Source: DATBIO01 sp036556965 (lineage in GTDB: Bacteria; Acidobacteriota; Vicinamibacteria; Fen-336). Taken from it: a stretch of 10,631 bases of DNA. Every line of letters begins with the position of its first letter. The stretch's first letter is position 1. Positions 1-6,242 of this stretch are shown one piece after another. Both the position numbers and the translations under genes were made by a program. The stretch is taken from assembly GCA_036556965.1 (NCBI GenBank), contig DATBIO010000099.1, positions 1 to 10,631 of the forward strand, read 5' to 3'. Below the pieces are notes generated by a model that saw only the letters and a program-made list of their open reading frames with translations, searched no databases and was not told where the DNA came from.

Positions 1-316
1 GGTCGAGCTCGCCTCGATGGACGCCCAGGGCCACGGCCAGGCCCGTGAACGACTTGGTGGTGGACCCGATGTAGAAGCGGGAGTCCTCGGACACGGGCCG
101 GCCCGTATCCGCGTCCGCCACGCCGTAGGCCCCGGTGAAGACGACCCGGTCGCCCACGGCGACGGCCACGCCGAGGCCGGGAGACAGCCCGCGCCGCACG
201 AGGTCGCGCGCGGCCGCGGCCACCTCCTCGCGCCAGGGCCCCGGGGGCGCGTCCTGGGCCCGGGCCGCGGGCGCCAGCAGCGCGACCAGGCACGGCCCGA
301 GGACGAGGGCCCGCAG
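1..316 (-). CDS. Secreted serine hydrolase, class C beta-lactamase-like (partial, N-terminus only)
   Basis: The N-terminal 105 residues of a serine hydrolase of the beta-lactamase/penicillin-binding protein class C family; the rest lies beyond the left edge. A signal peptide is clear: an Arg at residue 2, a hydrophobic stretch at about 3-16, then an ARA cleavage site at 18-20 followed by QD. The mature part carries a beta-strand pair typical of the fold (FTGAYGVAD around 60-68) and the catalytic SxxK motif STTK at 85-88, with Ser85 the expected nucleophile and Lys88 the general base. It probably acts outside the cytoplasmic membrane as an esterase, peptidase or beta-lactamase; substrate cannot be told without the YxN and KTG-like motifs. 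No ATG, GTG or TTG precedes the signal peptide in this frame nearby. I chose CTG at 316-314 because a GGAGG lies 6 bases upstream, at the very end of the preceding synthase gene. A GTG start at residue 32 would remove the signal peptide and is unlikely. Confidence 0.82.
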   Translation of the reverse strand, partial: MRALVLGPCLVALLAPAARAQDAPPGPWREEVAAAARDLVRRGLSPGLGVAVAVGDRVVFTGAYGVADADTGRPVSEDSRFYIGSTTKSFTGLAVALGVHRGELD

Positions 317-318
317 AC

Positions 319-1500
319 TCAGCCTCCGCTCTCCGCGGCCTCCGCCTCCACGCCGGGCGGCGTGTCGTCCTCGAGGTCGTCGAGGTAACCCTCGGGCAGC
401 GACACCTTCTGCGTGCCGCCTTGCTTCCCGCGCGCGGCACGCATGGCGTGGGGCGGGAACGGCTGGCTCCGATCCACCGTCTCCAGCACCGCGCGCAGCT
501 CCGCGAGGGTCGACACGCGCATGAGCCGCTCGCGCAGCGGGGCCCCGCCCGCGAACCCCTTCGTGTACCAGGAGCTGTGCTTGCGGAACGCGCGCATGGC
601 CGACGCTTCTCCCAGCCAGCCCGCGAGCAGGGCGGCGTGGTCCAGCATCACGTCCATCACGCCTCCGAAGCCGGGCGGGTCCTGCGGCGCGCGGCCCTCG
701 AAGAGGTCGGCGAGGTCGCGGAACAGCCAGGGCCGGCCCAGGCAGCCGCGGCCCACGATCACGCCGTCGCAGCCCGTGAGCCGCATCATGCGGAGCGCGT
801 CCTCGCCCTCCCAGACGTCGCCATTGCCCAGCACGGGGATGGTGCGCACGGCCCGCTTGAGGAGGGCGATGGCCTCCCAGCGCGCCTCGCCGTCGTAGAG
901 CTGGGCGGCCGTGCGCGCGTGCAGGCCCACCGCGGCGCAGCCCTCCTCCTCGCCGATGCGGCCCGCGTCCAGGTAGGTCTCGTAACGCTCGTCGATGCCG
1001 ATGCGGAACTTCAGGGTCACCGGCACTGCGCCCGCCGCCCCCACCGCCGCCCGCACGATGGCGCGCAGCAGGCGGGGCTTCACGGGGATGGCGGCGCCCC
1101 CGCCCTTGCTCGTGACCTTCCGCACGGGGCAGCCGAAGTTCATGTCCACGTGGTCCACGCGCCCCTCGCCCACGAGCCGGCGGACGGCCTCCCCGACGTA
1201 GTAGGGGTCGACGCCGTAGAGCTGGAGCGAGCGCGTCGTCTCGTCGGGAGAGAAGCCGGCCAGGAGCAGGGTCTTGGGATTGCCCTCCACCAGCGCCCGC
1301 GCCGTGATCATCTCGCTGACGTAGAGGCCGGCGCCGTAGCGCCGGCACAGCGTGCGGAAGGGGGGGTTGGTGACCCCGGCCATGGGGGCCAGGACCACCG
1401 GGGGCCAGACTCGGAGCGGCCCCACCATGAGCGGCGCGAACTCGCCCGGCCGCGCCGGCTCGACCTCACGGTTGAGGGCGCTGCGGTAGATGTCCTTCAT
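319..1500 (-). CDS. dus: tRNA-dihydrouridine synthase, DusB-like
   Basis: A flavin (FMN) enzyme that uses NADPH to reduce specific uridines in the tRNA D-loop to dihydrouridine, in the cytoplasm. The protein is 393 residues. The FMN-binding APMAGVTN lies at 38-45, SEMITARAL at 62-70, LQLYGVDP at 92-99, and DMNFGCP at 119-125 with Cys124 as the catalytic cysteine, followed by KVTSKGGGAA. Later come VTLKFRIGID, GLHARTAAQ, VLGNGDVW and VGRGCLGRPWLF, which form the phosphate-binding end of the TIM barrel. A helical tRNA-binding domain follows, and about 40 low-complexity acidic residues end the protein. From memory the sequence reads closer to actinobacterial Dus proteins, which share the KGGGAA loop, than to E. 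coli DusB. ATG at 1500 is chosen; an in-frame TTG at 1539 would add a 13-residue MPPARALPYSGGP leader with no homology that I know. It lies 54 bases downstream of the zinc-ribbon gene and overlaps the hydrolase start region, so the three may be co-transcribed. Confidence 0.93.
   Translation of the reverse strand: MKDIYRSALNREVEPARPGEFAPLMVGPLRVWPPVVLAPMAGVTNPPFRTLCRRYGAGLYVSEMITARALVEGNPKTLLLAGFSPDETTRSLQLYGVDPYYVGEAVRRLVGEGRVDHVDMNFGCPVRKVTSKGGGAAIPVKPRLLRAIVRAAVGAAGAVPVTLKFRIGIDERYETYLDAGRIGEEEGCAAVGLHARTAAQLYDGEARWEAIALLKRAVRTIPVLGNGDVWEGEDALRMMRLTGCDGVIVGRGCLGRPWLFRDLADLFEGRAPQDPPGFGGVMDVMLDHAALLAGWLGEASAMRAFRKHSSWYTKGFAGGAPLRERLMRVSTLAELRAVLETVDRSQPFPPHAMRAARGKQGGTQKVSLPEGYLDDLEDDTPPGVEAEAAESGG
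323..327 (-). promoter_or_regulatory. Shine-Dalgarno GGAGG that decides the CTG start of the serine hydrolase
   Basis: On the minus strand the end of the dihydrouridine synthase gene reads GGAGG CTGAGT CTG. The GGAGG sits in the last codons of the synthase and is followed, after 6 bases that include the TGA stop, by CTG at 316-314. The spacing is ideal and the position implies translational coupling of the two genes. Confidence 0.5.
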
Positions 1501-1511
1501 CGGGCCGCCCG

Positions 1512-1539
1512 AGTATGGCAGCGCCCGCGCCGGCGGCAA
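1512..1539 (-). promoter_or_regulatory. Possible promoter for the dihydrouridine synthase gene
   Basis: On the minus strand TTGCCG (1539-1534) and CATACT (1517-1512) are separated by 16 bases, resembling -35 and -10 boxes. The -10 box ends 11 bases before the ATG at 1500, so a transcript would have almost no leader. Such matches arise easily by chance, so this is weak. Confidence 0.2.
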
Positions 1540-1554
1540 GCGCGCCCGCCGGGC

Positions 1555-2247
1555 TCAGCGTCCTTCGGGCGGGGGCGGCGGCTCTTCGGCCACGGGCTCC
1601 GCGGGGATCACCGCGGGCTCGTCGCCGGTCGTCGCGAGGGTCTCACGCGCGCGCTCGCGCGCGATGCGCGCGAGATCCTCGTCGGTGAACACCCGCTTGC
1701 TTGCGCGCGCGTCGGCGGCGAGTCCCGCGGCGCGCACCGTCATCTCGACGCCGGGATCCGGCACGCGGTCCACCTCCACCGGCGCCGCTGCCGCCGCGTC
1801 CGCGGACAGGCTCGGCGGCAGGGGAAGCGGCCGCACGTGGGGCTCCACGCGGGGCAGGACGGGCGGCTGGATCGCGTTGTAGGACCGCGCGGGCGGCGCG
1901 GGCCCGGGAGCCGGCAGGTGGTCCGGGTCGGCGAAGGGCACGACGGGCGCGGCCGGCGCTTCGGCCTCCTCGACGCCGGCCGCGGGCGTCGCCTGCTCGA
2001 TCGTCGCATCGGACGTGGCGCCCAGGATCCGGGCCACGGCGCCACCGAACGCCAGCGCGGTCAGCACGCCCAGGCCCACGAGGACCCGGAACCCCACCAC
2101 GCCGCGCCCTCCGGCCTCGGACGAGGAGGAGCGCCGCACGGGCTCGGCCAGGAGTCCGCCGTAGCCGCAGGCGCGGCAGGCGCCTCCCATCGGCTTGCTC
2201 CGAGCCTCACAGCGGGGACAGATGCGGTACGCGCCGGTCGTGGCCAT
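1555..2247 (-). CDS. Membrane protein with N-terminal zinc ribbon, unknown function
   Basis: A 230-residue protein I cannot assign to a named family. Residues 10-27 hold two CxxC knuckles (Cys10, Cys13, Cys24, Cys27) 10 residues apart, a short zinc ribbon. A linker with a run of four serines (40-43) leads to one hydrophobic segment at about 50-72 that should span the membrane. The remaining 150 residues are rich in Pro and Ala, seemingly disordered, with a charged helical piece (FTDEDLARIARERARE) near the C-terminus and a tail of consecutive prolines. The likely topology is zinc ribbon in the cytoplasm and a long proline-rich tail outside, but this is inferred from the layout only. ATG at 2247 is chosen because the zinc ribbon begins right after it and GAGAGG lies just upstream; upstream in-frame codons (to 2331) encode Arg-rich sequence without visible domain. 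It is divergent from the superoxide dismutase gene and followed by the synthase gene 54 bases on. Confidence 0.8.
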   Translation of the reverse strand: MATTGAYRICPRCEARSKPMGGACRACGYGGLLAEPVRRSSSSEAGGRGVVGFRVLVGLGVLTALAFGGAVARILGATSDATIEQATPAAGVEEAEAPAAPVVPFADPDHLPAPGPAPPARSYNAIQPPVLPRVEPHVRPLPLPPSLSADAAAAAPVEVDRVPDPGVEMTVRAAGLAADARASKRVFTDEDLARIARERARETLATTGDEPAVIPAEPVAEEPPPPPEGR

Positions 2248-2258
2248 GAACCTCTCGG

Positions 2259-2276
2259 TTGCACGCCGCGTGCCAA
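2259..2276. promoter_or_regulatory. Inverted repeat in the gap between zinc-ribbon and superoxide dismutase genes, possible operator
   Basis: The 99-base divergent gap contains GCACG (2261-2265), a 3-base spacer and CGTGC (2269-2273). The flanks TTG on the left and CAA on the right extend the symmetry with one extra base. This is the size of a small operator half-site pair. A second inverted repeat, CGGGAG-7 bases-CTCCCG, lies at 2283-2301. No regulator gene is next to it. Confidence 0.3.
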
Positions 2277-2312
2277 AGTGCGCGGGAGGGCCCCGCTCCC
2301 GGCGGGCGTCGG

Positions 2313-2318
2313 TACGAT
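2313..2318 (+). promoter_or_regulatory. Possible -10 box for the superoxide dismutase gene
   Basis: TACGAT stands out in a GC-rich gap, 28 bases before the chosen ATG. No convincing -35 box lies 16-18 bases upstream, so the call is weak. Confidence 0.2.
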
Positions 2319-2334
2319 GGAAGGGAAGCACGAA

Positions 2335-2340
2335 GGGAGG
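2335..2340 (+). promoter_or_regulatory. Ribosome binding site that decides the superoxide dismutase start
   Basis: GGGAGG lies 6 bases before ATG 2347. An in-frame ATG at 2317 would add ten residues (MEGKHEGRTA) and lacks a comparable site, and the known family N-terminus matches a start at 2347. Confidence 0.7.
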
Positions 2341-2346
2341 ACCGCC

Positions 2347-2994
2347 ATGCCGCAGTACGTGCTACCCGACCTGCCGTACGACTTCGGAGCCCTGGAGCCC
2401 CACATCTCCGGGGAGATCATGGAGCTCCACCACGGGACGCATCACAAGGGCTACGTGGACAAGGCCAACGAGACGCTGGGCAAGCTCGACGAGGCGCGTG
2501 ACAAGAAGGACTTCAGCCGCCTGGCCGGCCTCGAGAAGGCGCTGGCCTTCAACCTCTCCGGCCACGTCCTGCACTCGATCTTCTGGCAGAACATGACGCC
2601 GAAGGGCGGCGGCACCCCGACGGGGGAGCTCCTGGCCGCCATCGCGCGTGACTTCGGCAGCTTCGACGGCTTCAAGGCCCAGCTCACCGAGGCGTCGGCC
2701 ACCATCATGGGCTCTGGCTGGGGCGCCCTGGTGTGGGAGCCCATGGCGCAGCGCCTGCTCACCAGCCAGATCTACGACCACCAGTCGAACCTGAGCCAGA
2801 GCGGCGTGCCGCTCCTGGTCATCGACGCCTGGGAGCACGCCTACTACCTCCAGTACCGCAGCCAGAAGACGGAGTTCTTCAAGGCCGTCTGGAACCTGTG
2901 GGACTGGAGCGACGTGGCCGCGCGCTACACGGCCGCGCGCGAGCTCGACCTGCTGCTGCCCGCTTCCGCCACGGTGGGAGCGGCCACGCGCTAG
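2347..2994 (+). CDS. sod: Superoxide dismutase, Fe/Mn family
   Basis: Converts superoxide to oxygen and hydrogen peroxide; cytoplasmic, since there is no signal peptide. At 215 residues it has the usual family length. The N-terminus YVLPDLPYDFGALEPHIS is the classic opening. The four metal ligands are visible: His28 (in LHHGTHH), His76 (in VLHSIFWQN), Asp160 and His164 (in the signature DAWEHAYY). The outer-sphere position often used to guess metal preference reads YDHQSN, with His145 next to Gln146, as in the mycobacterial iron enzyme, instead of the Gln typical of E. coli Mn enzyme; the metal cannot be fixed from this alone. The last 15 residues, Leu- and Ala-rich, are a short extension. 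The start is set by a strong GGGAGG. The gene stands alone on the plus strand and ends at a hairpin shared with the convergent operon. Confidence 0.96.
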   Translation: MPQYVLPDLPYDFGALEPHISGEIMELHHGTHHKGYVDKANETLGKLDEARDKKDFSRLAGLEKALAFNLSGHVLHSIFWQNMTPKGGGTPTGELLAAIARDFGSFDGFKAQLTEASATIMGSGWGALVWEPMAQRLLTSQIYDHQSNLSQSGVPLLVIDAWEHAYYLQYRSQKTEFFKAVWNLWDWSDVAARYTAARELDLLLPASATVGAATR

Positions 2995-3014
2995 GGAGCG
3001 CGACCACGGCTCCC
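2994..3014. terminator. Hairpin between convergent genes, likely bidirectional terminator
   Basis: GGGAGC (2994-2999) pairs with GCTCCC (3009-3014); with one bulged base the stem extends by CG/CG to a four-base ACCA loop. It begins at the last base of the dismutase stop codon and lies in the 28-base gap before the end of the opposite operon. No T-run follows on either strand, so it would be an atypical intrinsic terminator. Confidence 0.45.
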
Positions 3015-3022
3015 GCCCTCGG

Positions 3023-3916
3023 CTAGGCGGCGGCGGCCACCAGGGGCAGGCGCAGGAGCCGTCGGACCTCGGCTTCCACCGCCTCGCGGGAGAGAGCCGA
3101 GAGCTGGATGAGGCGCTCCTCGGGGGGCTCGCCCGCGCGGTACTGCTCGCGCAGCGCGGCGCCCGTCAGCACCTCGTTGCGCACGCGCTGCCCCGGCGGT
3201 CCGACGAACATCAGGGTCTCGCCCGCCGCGTCCAGCGCCTCCTCGAGGGTGGTCTCCTCGCCGAGGGCCACGTACTCCAGCTGGGCCACGTGCCCGGACC
3301 AGAGCAGGCCCAGCCAGGGCGCGAGGCGCTCGTCGAGGGTGACGGCCTCGCCGTCGTCCACCACCGCCCCCGTGGCCACGATGTCGCGCAGCATCCCCTC
3401 CGCCGCCCGGGGATCCGCTTCCCCGCCCAGGCGCGCCAGCACGTCCCTCCGCGGCAGCCGAACCGACGTGTCGAGCTTGTCCTTCCACAGCGCGGTCAGC
3501 ACGGCCAGCGCGCTCGGCCAGACCGTGGCCCCCTGACCCGCCAGCGGGCCCTCGTAGGAGAGGTTGGCGGGCAGCGACTCGGCGAAGGCGTCCAGCGTCT
3601 GCGCGTGCGCGAGCACGATGGCCCCGTCCTCCAGCGAGAAGGTCGCGGTCAGGCCGTCACGCACGAGCACCGGCGCGGAGCGCTGGCCCTTGTCGGGCAC
3701 CGTGGCCAGCAGGCGCACGAGCGCCGTCGGTCGCTCGAGCACGGCCACGGCGTCCGCGAAGTCCTCGAATCCCGGGGGGGCGGCCGCGTCCGCCACGGCG
3801 CCCTGGCCGAGCAGGAGGGCCAAGGGGGACCCGGGGCCCGGATCGATCCTCTTCTCGTCCGCCAGCCGGCGCACCGCGCCTGCCGTCAGGCGCAGCGTGC
3901 CCTGCTGCTCAACCAT
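3023..3916 (-). CDS. Unknown mixed alpha/beta protein, last gene of the six-gene operon
   Basis: A 297-residue protein I do not recognise. It has no signal peptide or membrane segment. Unlike the four coiled-coil products encoded upstream, it looks globular: alternating short hydrophobic strands (ATFSLEDGAIVLA, QLEYVAL, TLMFVGPPGQRV with GPPGQR at 239-244) and helices. An N-terminal helix begins LRLTAGAVRRLADEKR, and the C-terminal 25 residues form a Leu/Glu/Arg helix followed by an alanine run. Length, alpha/beta layout and position beside genes for helical partner proteins bring to mind EspG-type chaperones of actinobacterial type VII secretion, but I see no diagnostic motif, so this is a guess. 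Its ATG lies 12 bases after the stop of the preceding small hydrophobic gene, with GGTGAG just upstream, so the two are surely co-transcribed. Confidence 0.8.
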   Translation of the reverse strand: MVEQQGTLRLTAGAVRRLADEKRIDPGPGSPLALLLGQGAVADAAAPPGFEDFADAVAVLERPTALVRLLATVPDKGQRSAPVLVRDGLTATFSLEDGAIVLAHAQTLDAFAESLPANLSYEGPLAGQGATVWPSALAVLTALWKDKLDTSVRLPRRDVLARLGGEADPRAAEGMLRDIVATGAVVDDGEAVTLDERLAPWLGLLWSGHVAQLEYVALGEETTLEEALDAAGETLMFVGPPGQRVRNEVLTGAALREQYRAGEPPEERLIQLSALSREAVEAEVRRLLRLPLVAAAA

Positions 3917-3928
3917 GGCTCACCACGC

Positions 3929-4384
3929 TCAGTTGCCGCCGAAGATGCTCTGGCCCGCGCCGCCGTGCTGGCCCAGCTGCGCCTCGGCCTTGAGGCGCGC
4001 CTGCCCGGAGCGCTGGTCGGTGGCGCGACCCTCCGCCGCCATCACCGCGCTGCGTACCCCGAGGTTGACGGAGCTCTTGAGCGAGAACTCGAAGCCCAGC
4101 TTCTTCGTGATCTTCGCGACGGCGGCGTCGAGCAGCGAGCCGACCACGGGCACGTGGAGCACGAAGCCCAGGGCCTTGCTCAGCAGGATGCCGGCCGCGC
4201 CCCCGAAGAAGGCGTCCGCCACCTTGCCCCCGGTGGTGGCGGCGCTGCTGTTCATCCAGTGCCCGACGAAGGGCACCATCGCCATCAGCCCCGGACCCTC
4301 CGCCGCCTCCGCGGGGAGGCCGCAGAGCTCGTCGCCCAGCCACTCGGGGTCCTCGACCATGTCCACGGGAGGCGGTCCGCTCAT
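3929..4384 (-). CDS. Small protein with hydrophobic glycine-rich segment, unknown function
   Basis: A 151-residue protein of unknown family. Residues 1-30 are acidic and proline-rich; about 33-43 is a first hydrophobic patch (LMAMVPFVGHW). Residues 55-90 form a hydrophobic, Gly/Ala-rich stretch (VADAFFGGAAGILLSK, then ALGFVLHVPVVGSLLDAAVAK) broken by Lys70 and His77, which could be a membrane-inserting helical hairpin or a buried core. A basic segment (KITKKLGFEFSLKSS) follows, and the last 35 residues are polar and probably flexible, ending SIFGGN. There is no cleavable signal peptide. It starts 7 bases after the stop of the coiled-coil gene upstream, with TGAGGA as ribosome binding site overlapping that stop. 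The hydrophobic segment recalls pore-forming or membrane-anchoring parts of toxins and secretion substrates, but that is inference from composition only. Confidence 0.8.
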   Translation of the reverse strand: MSGPPPVDMVEDPEWLGDELCGLPAEAAEGPGLMAMVPFVGHWMNSSAATTGGKVADAFFGGAAGILLSKALGFVLHVPVVGSLLDAAVAKITKKLGFEFSLKSSVNLGVRSAVMAAEGRATDQRSGQARLKAEAQLGQHGGAGQSIFGGN

Positions 4385-4391
4385 CGGGTCC

Positions 4392-5297
4392 TCACATGTA
4401 GCCGCCGTTCTGGAAGGCCTCCAGGGCCTTGTCGAGAGCCGCGTTGGCCGCGTCGGCCGTGGTCTCCAGCGTGCCGAAGACCTCGCCCGCGCGCTGCACG
4501 GGGCCTTCCAGCTCGGTGCCCTTCTCCGCCACCGCTTCCTTGAGCGCGACCAGCGCCTGGTGCGCCTCCTCGAGGAGCGGCATCAGCTTCTCCAGCGCGT
4601 TCTGGTGGGCGGTGTCGCACTCGCCCTGGGCGTGCTCGGCCACCTTGCCCGCGTGCTCCTCGACCTTGTTGAACCCGTGCACGTGGGCGTGGTCCTCGGC
4701 CTGGGCCAGCTTCTGCGCCCAGGCGAGGTAGGCCTGGTCGAGCCACTTGGCCAGGTCGTTGGTGATGTTGACGGAGGCCTCGGCGAGCTGGCCGATGAGC
4801 GACCGCTCCTCGTTCATCTCGTCCGAGAACTTCCCCTCGAGGTACTCGCCGCCGGCCTCCAGCGTCTGCTCGACGGCCTCCCCCGTCTCCTTGGCCTGGT
4901 CCGCCAGCTCCTTCAGCGGGTTCTCCGCGGCCGCGACCTGCTTGGAGACGGCGGCTTCCATGCCTTCCGCGCGCTCCTGCAGAGCCCCCAGCTCCCCGTC
5001 CGCCTCGGAGGCCTCGGTCAGGATCTGCGGCTGCGCCTCGGCGATGGCGGCGCCGAGCCGGCCCAGGCCCTGCACGGCCTCGTCGGTGGCCTTGCCGATG
5101 CCCGTCCCCGCCTCGCGCGCGGCCTTCACCAGCTCCGTCACCCCGGCCACGAAGGCGCTCCAGTCCGCGTCGAGCTCCCTCTCCTGCGCGGCGAGCTCTT
5201 CCGTCATCTGCTTGAAGCGCTCGAGCGCCTGGTCGGCCTCCGTGTCGAAGGAGGTCACCTTGCGCACGAGCACGTCGGCGGCGGCTTCGAGGTCCAC
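4392..5297 (-). CDS. Alpha-helical/coiled-coil protein with histidine cluster, unknown function
   Basis: A 301-residue, acidic, almost wholly helical protein of unknown family, fourth in the operon. Residues 4-45 form one amphipathic helix ending in DADWSAF (Trp46), followed by further heptad-like helices rich in Ala, Glu and Lys up to about 160. Two Trp-containing helical turns (KWLDQAYLAWAQ) lie near 185. All seven histidines fall between residues 203 and 246, with one Cys (227) among them, which hints at a metal site. The C-terminus ends NGGYM. There is no signal peptide or membrane span. The start is GTG at 5297, supported by AGGAGAGG just upstream that overlaps the stop of the previous gene 9 bases away. 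Its size and composition match the three genes upstream, so it is probably a divergent relative or partner of them. Pfam-type matches to apolipoprotein, phasin or chemoreceptor helices would be expected but uninformative. Confidence 0.82.
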   Translation of the reverse strand: MDLEAAADVLVRKVTSFDTEADQALERFKQMTEELAAQERELDADWSAFVAGVTELVKAAREAGTGIGKATDEAVQGLGRLGAAIAEAQPQILTEASEADGELGALQERAEGMEAAVSKQVAAAENPLKELADQAKETGEAVEQTLEAGGEYLEGKFSDEMNEERSLIGQLAEASVNITNDLAKWLDQAYLAWAQKLAQAEDHAHVHGFNKVEEHAGKVAEHAQGECDTAHQNALEKLMPLLEEAHQALVALKEAVAEKGTELEGPVQRAGEVFGTLETTADAANAALDKALEAFQNGGYM

Positions 5298-5306
5298 TGT
5301 CCTCTC

Positions 5307-6239
5307 CTACCCTGGCCAGTCGATGCCGGTCTGCTGCCCGGCCGTCCGCACGGACTCCACCGCGGCGGGGATGGGCTCGCGCTTGGTCTCGAACTCGCGC
5401 ACCTCTCCGTCCGCGCGCTCGCGCGTGGCCGGCCACGGCTCGCTGCCCTCGACCACGGTCTGGGCCATGGCGTTCAGGAGGGGATCCAGCTCCGCCATGT
5501 CCTGGGCGATGTCCGTCTTGCCCGCGGCGAGGGGTTGCTCGAACTCGTCGCCGAGGGCCTCCGCCCGTGCTTCCAGGGCGTCGAGGGCCGCCTGCACGGC
5601 CGCCTGCACGGTGGAGACGATCTGGCCCACGCTGCCCGCGGCATCGGAGAGCTGGCTCTCCACGTTGCCGGGGAGGGCCTCGAGCTTGCCCCCGAGGTCT
5701 TCCACCGGCTTCTTCATGTCTTCCTGGGCCTCGCCGATGGCCTCTTCGAGGTCCGCCACCGCTCCCAGCGCGTCGTCCACGCCGCCCGCGAGGTCGGACT
5801 GCGCGGAGCCCAGGCTGCTGCCCAGGTTCTCCAGCGCGGAGGTCGCCTCCTCGCGCGCCGTTTCCACGCGGTCGGCCGCGTCGGACAGGCTCGACTGCAG
5901 CTCGGAGAGCGACTTGGTGGCCGCTTCCGTGTCCTGGCGGATCTCGGCCTCGGCCTCCTTGAGCGCGCCCAACGCGGCCTCGAGCGCGGTCTCCGCGTCC
6001 TTCACCGCGGACTCCAGCTCGGGCTTGTCGGCCGCCACCTGCTCGGAGAGGCCTTCCAGCGCCTCCTTGACCTGGTCGAGCAGCTCCCGGGCCTCTTCGC
6101 GCTTCTCCCCCAGCCGCTCGAGGTAGGCCTCCGCCGCCTTGAGGTAGGCGTCGCAGGCGCCGGCCACCTGCTCCACCTGGCCGGGCAACGTGGGCACGGT
6201 GACGTTGAGGAAGTCGAGGTTCTGCTGGAGGTCGCTCAT
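5307..6239 (-). CDS. Alpha-helical/coiled-coil protein, unknown function
   Basis: A 310-residue protein, third in the operon, no family recognised. After a short N-terminus with two prolines (TVPTLPG at 13-20), residues 21-235 are continuous Ala/Glu/Leu/Lys helix with heptad-like spacing, such as KDAETALEAALGALKEAE and repeated DAL or SDA turns, interrupted by Gly-Gly hinges (DLAGGVDD, DLGGKLE). The C-terminal 70 residues are less regular and contain two Trp-Pro pairs: EPWPATRE and the very end GIDWPG. The N-terminal EQVAGACD (23-30) resembles EQATGKCD in the first protein of the operon. No signal peptide or membrane segment is present, so a cytoplasmic or Sec-independently exported protein is implied. 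Its ATG is only 3 bases from the preceding stop and lacks a strong ribosome binding site, so it is likely translated by coupling. Confidence 0.83.
   Translation of the reverse strand: MSDLQQNLDFLNVTVPTLPGQVEQVAGACDAYLKAAEAYLERLGEKREEARELLDQVKEALEGLSEQVAADKPELESAVKDAETALEAALGALKEAEAEIRQDTEAATKSLSELQSSLSDAADRVETAREEATSALENLGSSLGSAQSDLAGGVDDALGAVADLEEAIGEAQEDMKKPVEDLGGKLEALPGNVESQLSDAAGSVGQIVSTVQAAVQAALDALEARAEALGDEFEQPLAAGKTDIAQDMAELDPLLNAMAQTVVEGSEPWPATRERADGEVREFETKREPIPAAVESVRTAGQQTGIDWPG
5586..5609. repeat. Perfect tandem duplication of a 12-base unit
   Basis: GGCCGCCTGCAC occurs twice in direct succession within a coiled-coil gene. On the coding (minus) strand it adds the residues VQAA twice in the run VQAAVQAAL, in frame. 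It is most simply a replication slippage event in a helical repeat. Confidence 0.85.
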
Positions 6240-6242
6240 GGC

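Noticed and set aside
2283..2301. CGGGAG/CTCCCG hairpin as a terminator or riboswitch
   Set aside because: It lies between two divergent genes, upstream of both, with no T-run and a stem of only 6 base pairs, so neither role is supported.
421..2346. A long plus-strand open frame that continues in frame into superoxide dismutase
   Set aside because: It is antisense to the dihydrouridine synthase and zinc-ribbon genes and has no domain. The dismutase has its own ribosome binding site and a full-length family N-terminus at 2347.
5164..5164. WXG100-type secretion motif in the fourth coiled-coil protein (DADWSAF, Trp46)
   Set aside because: The Trp sits near where WXG100 proteins have theirs, but the motif is W-S-A, not W-x-G, and the other three proteins lack a Trp there. 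It does not support a WXG100 assignment.
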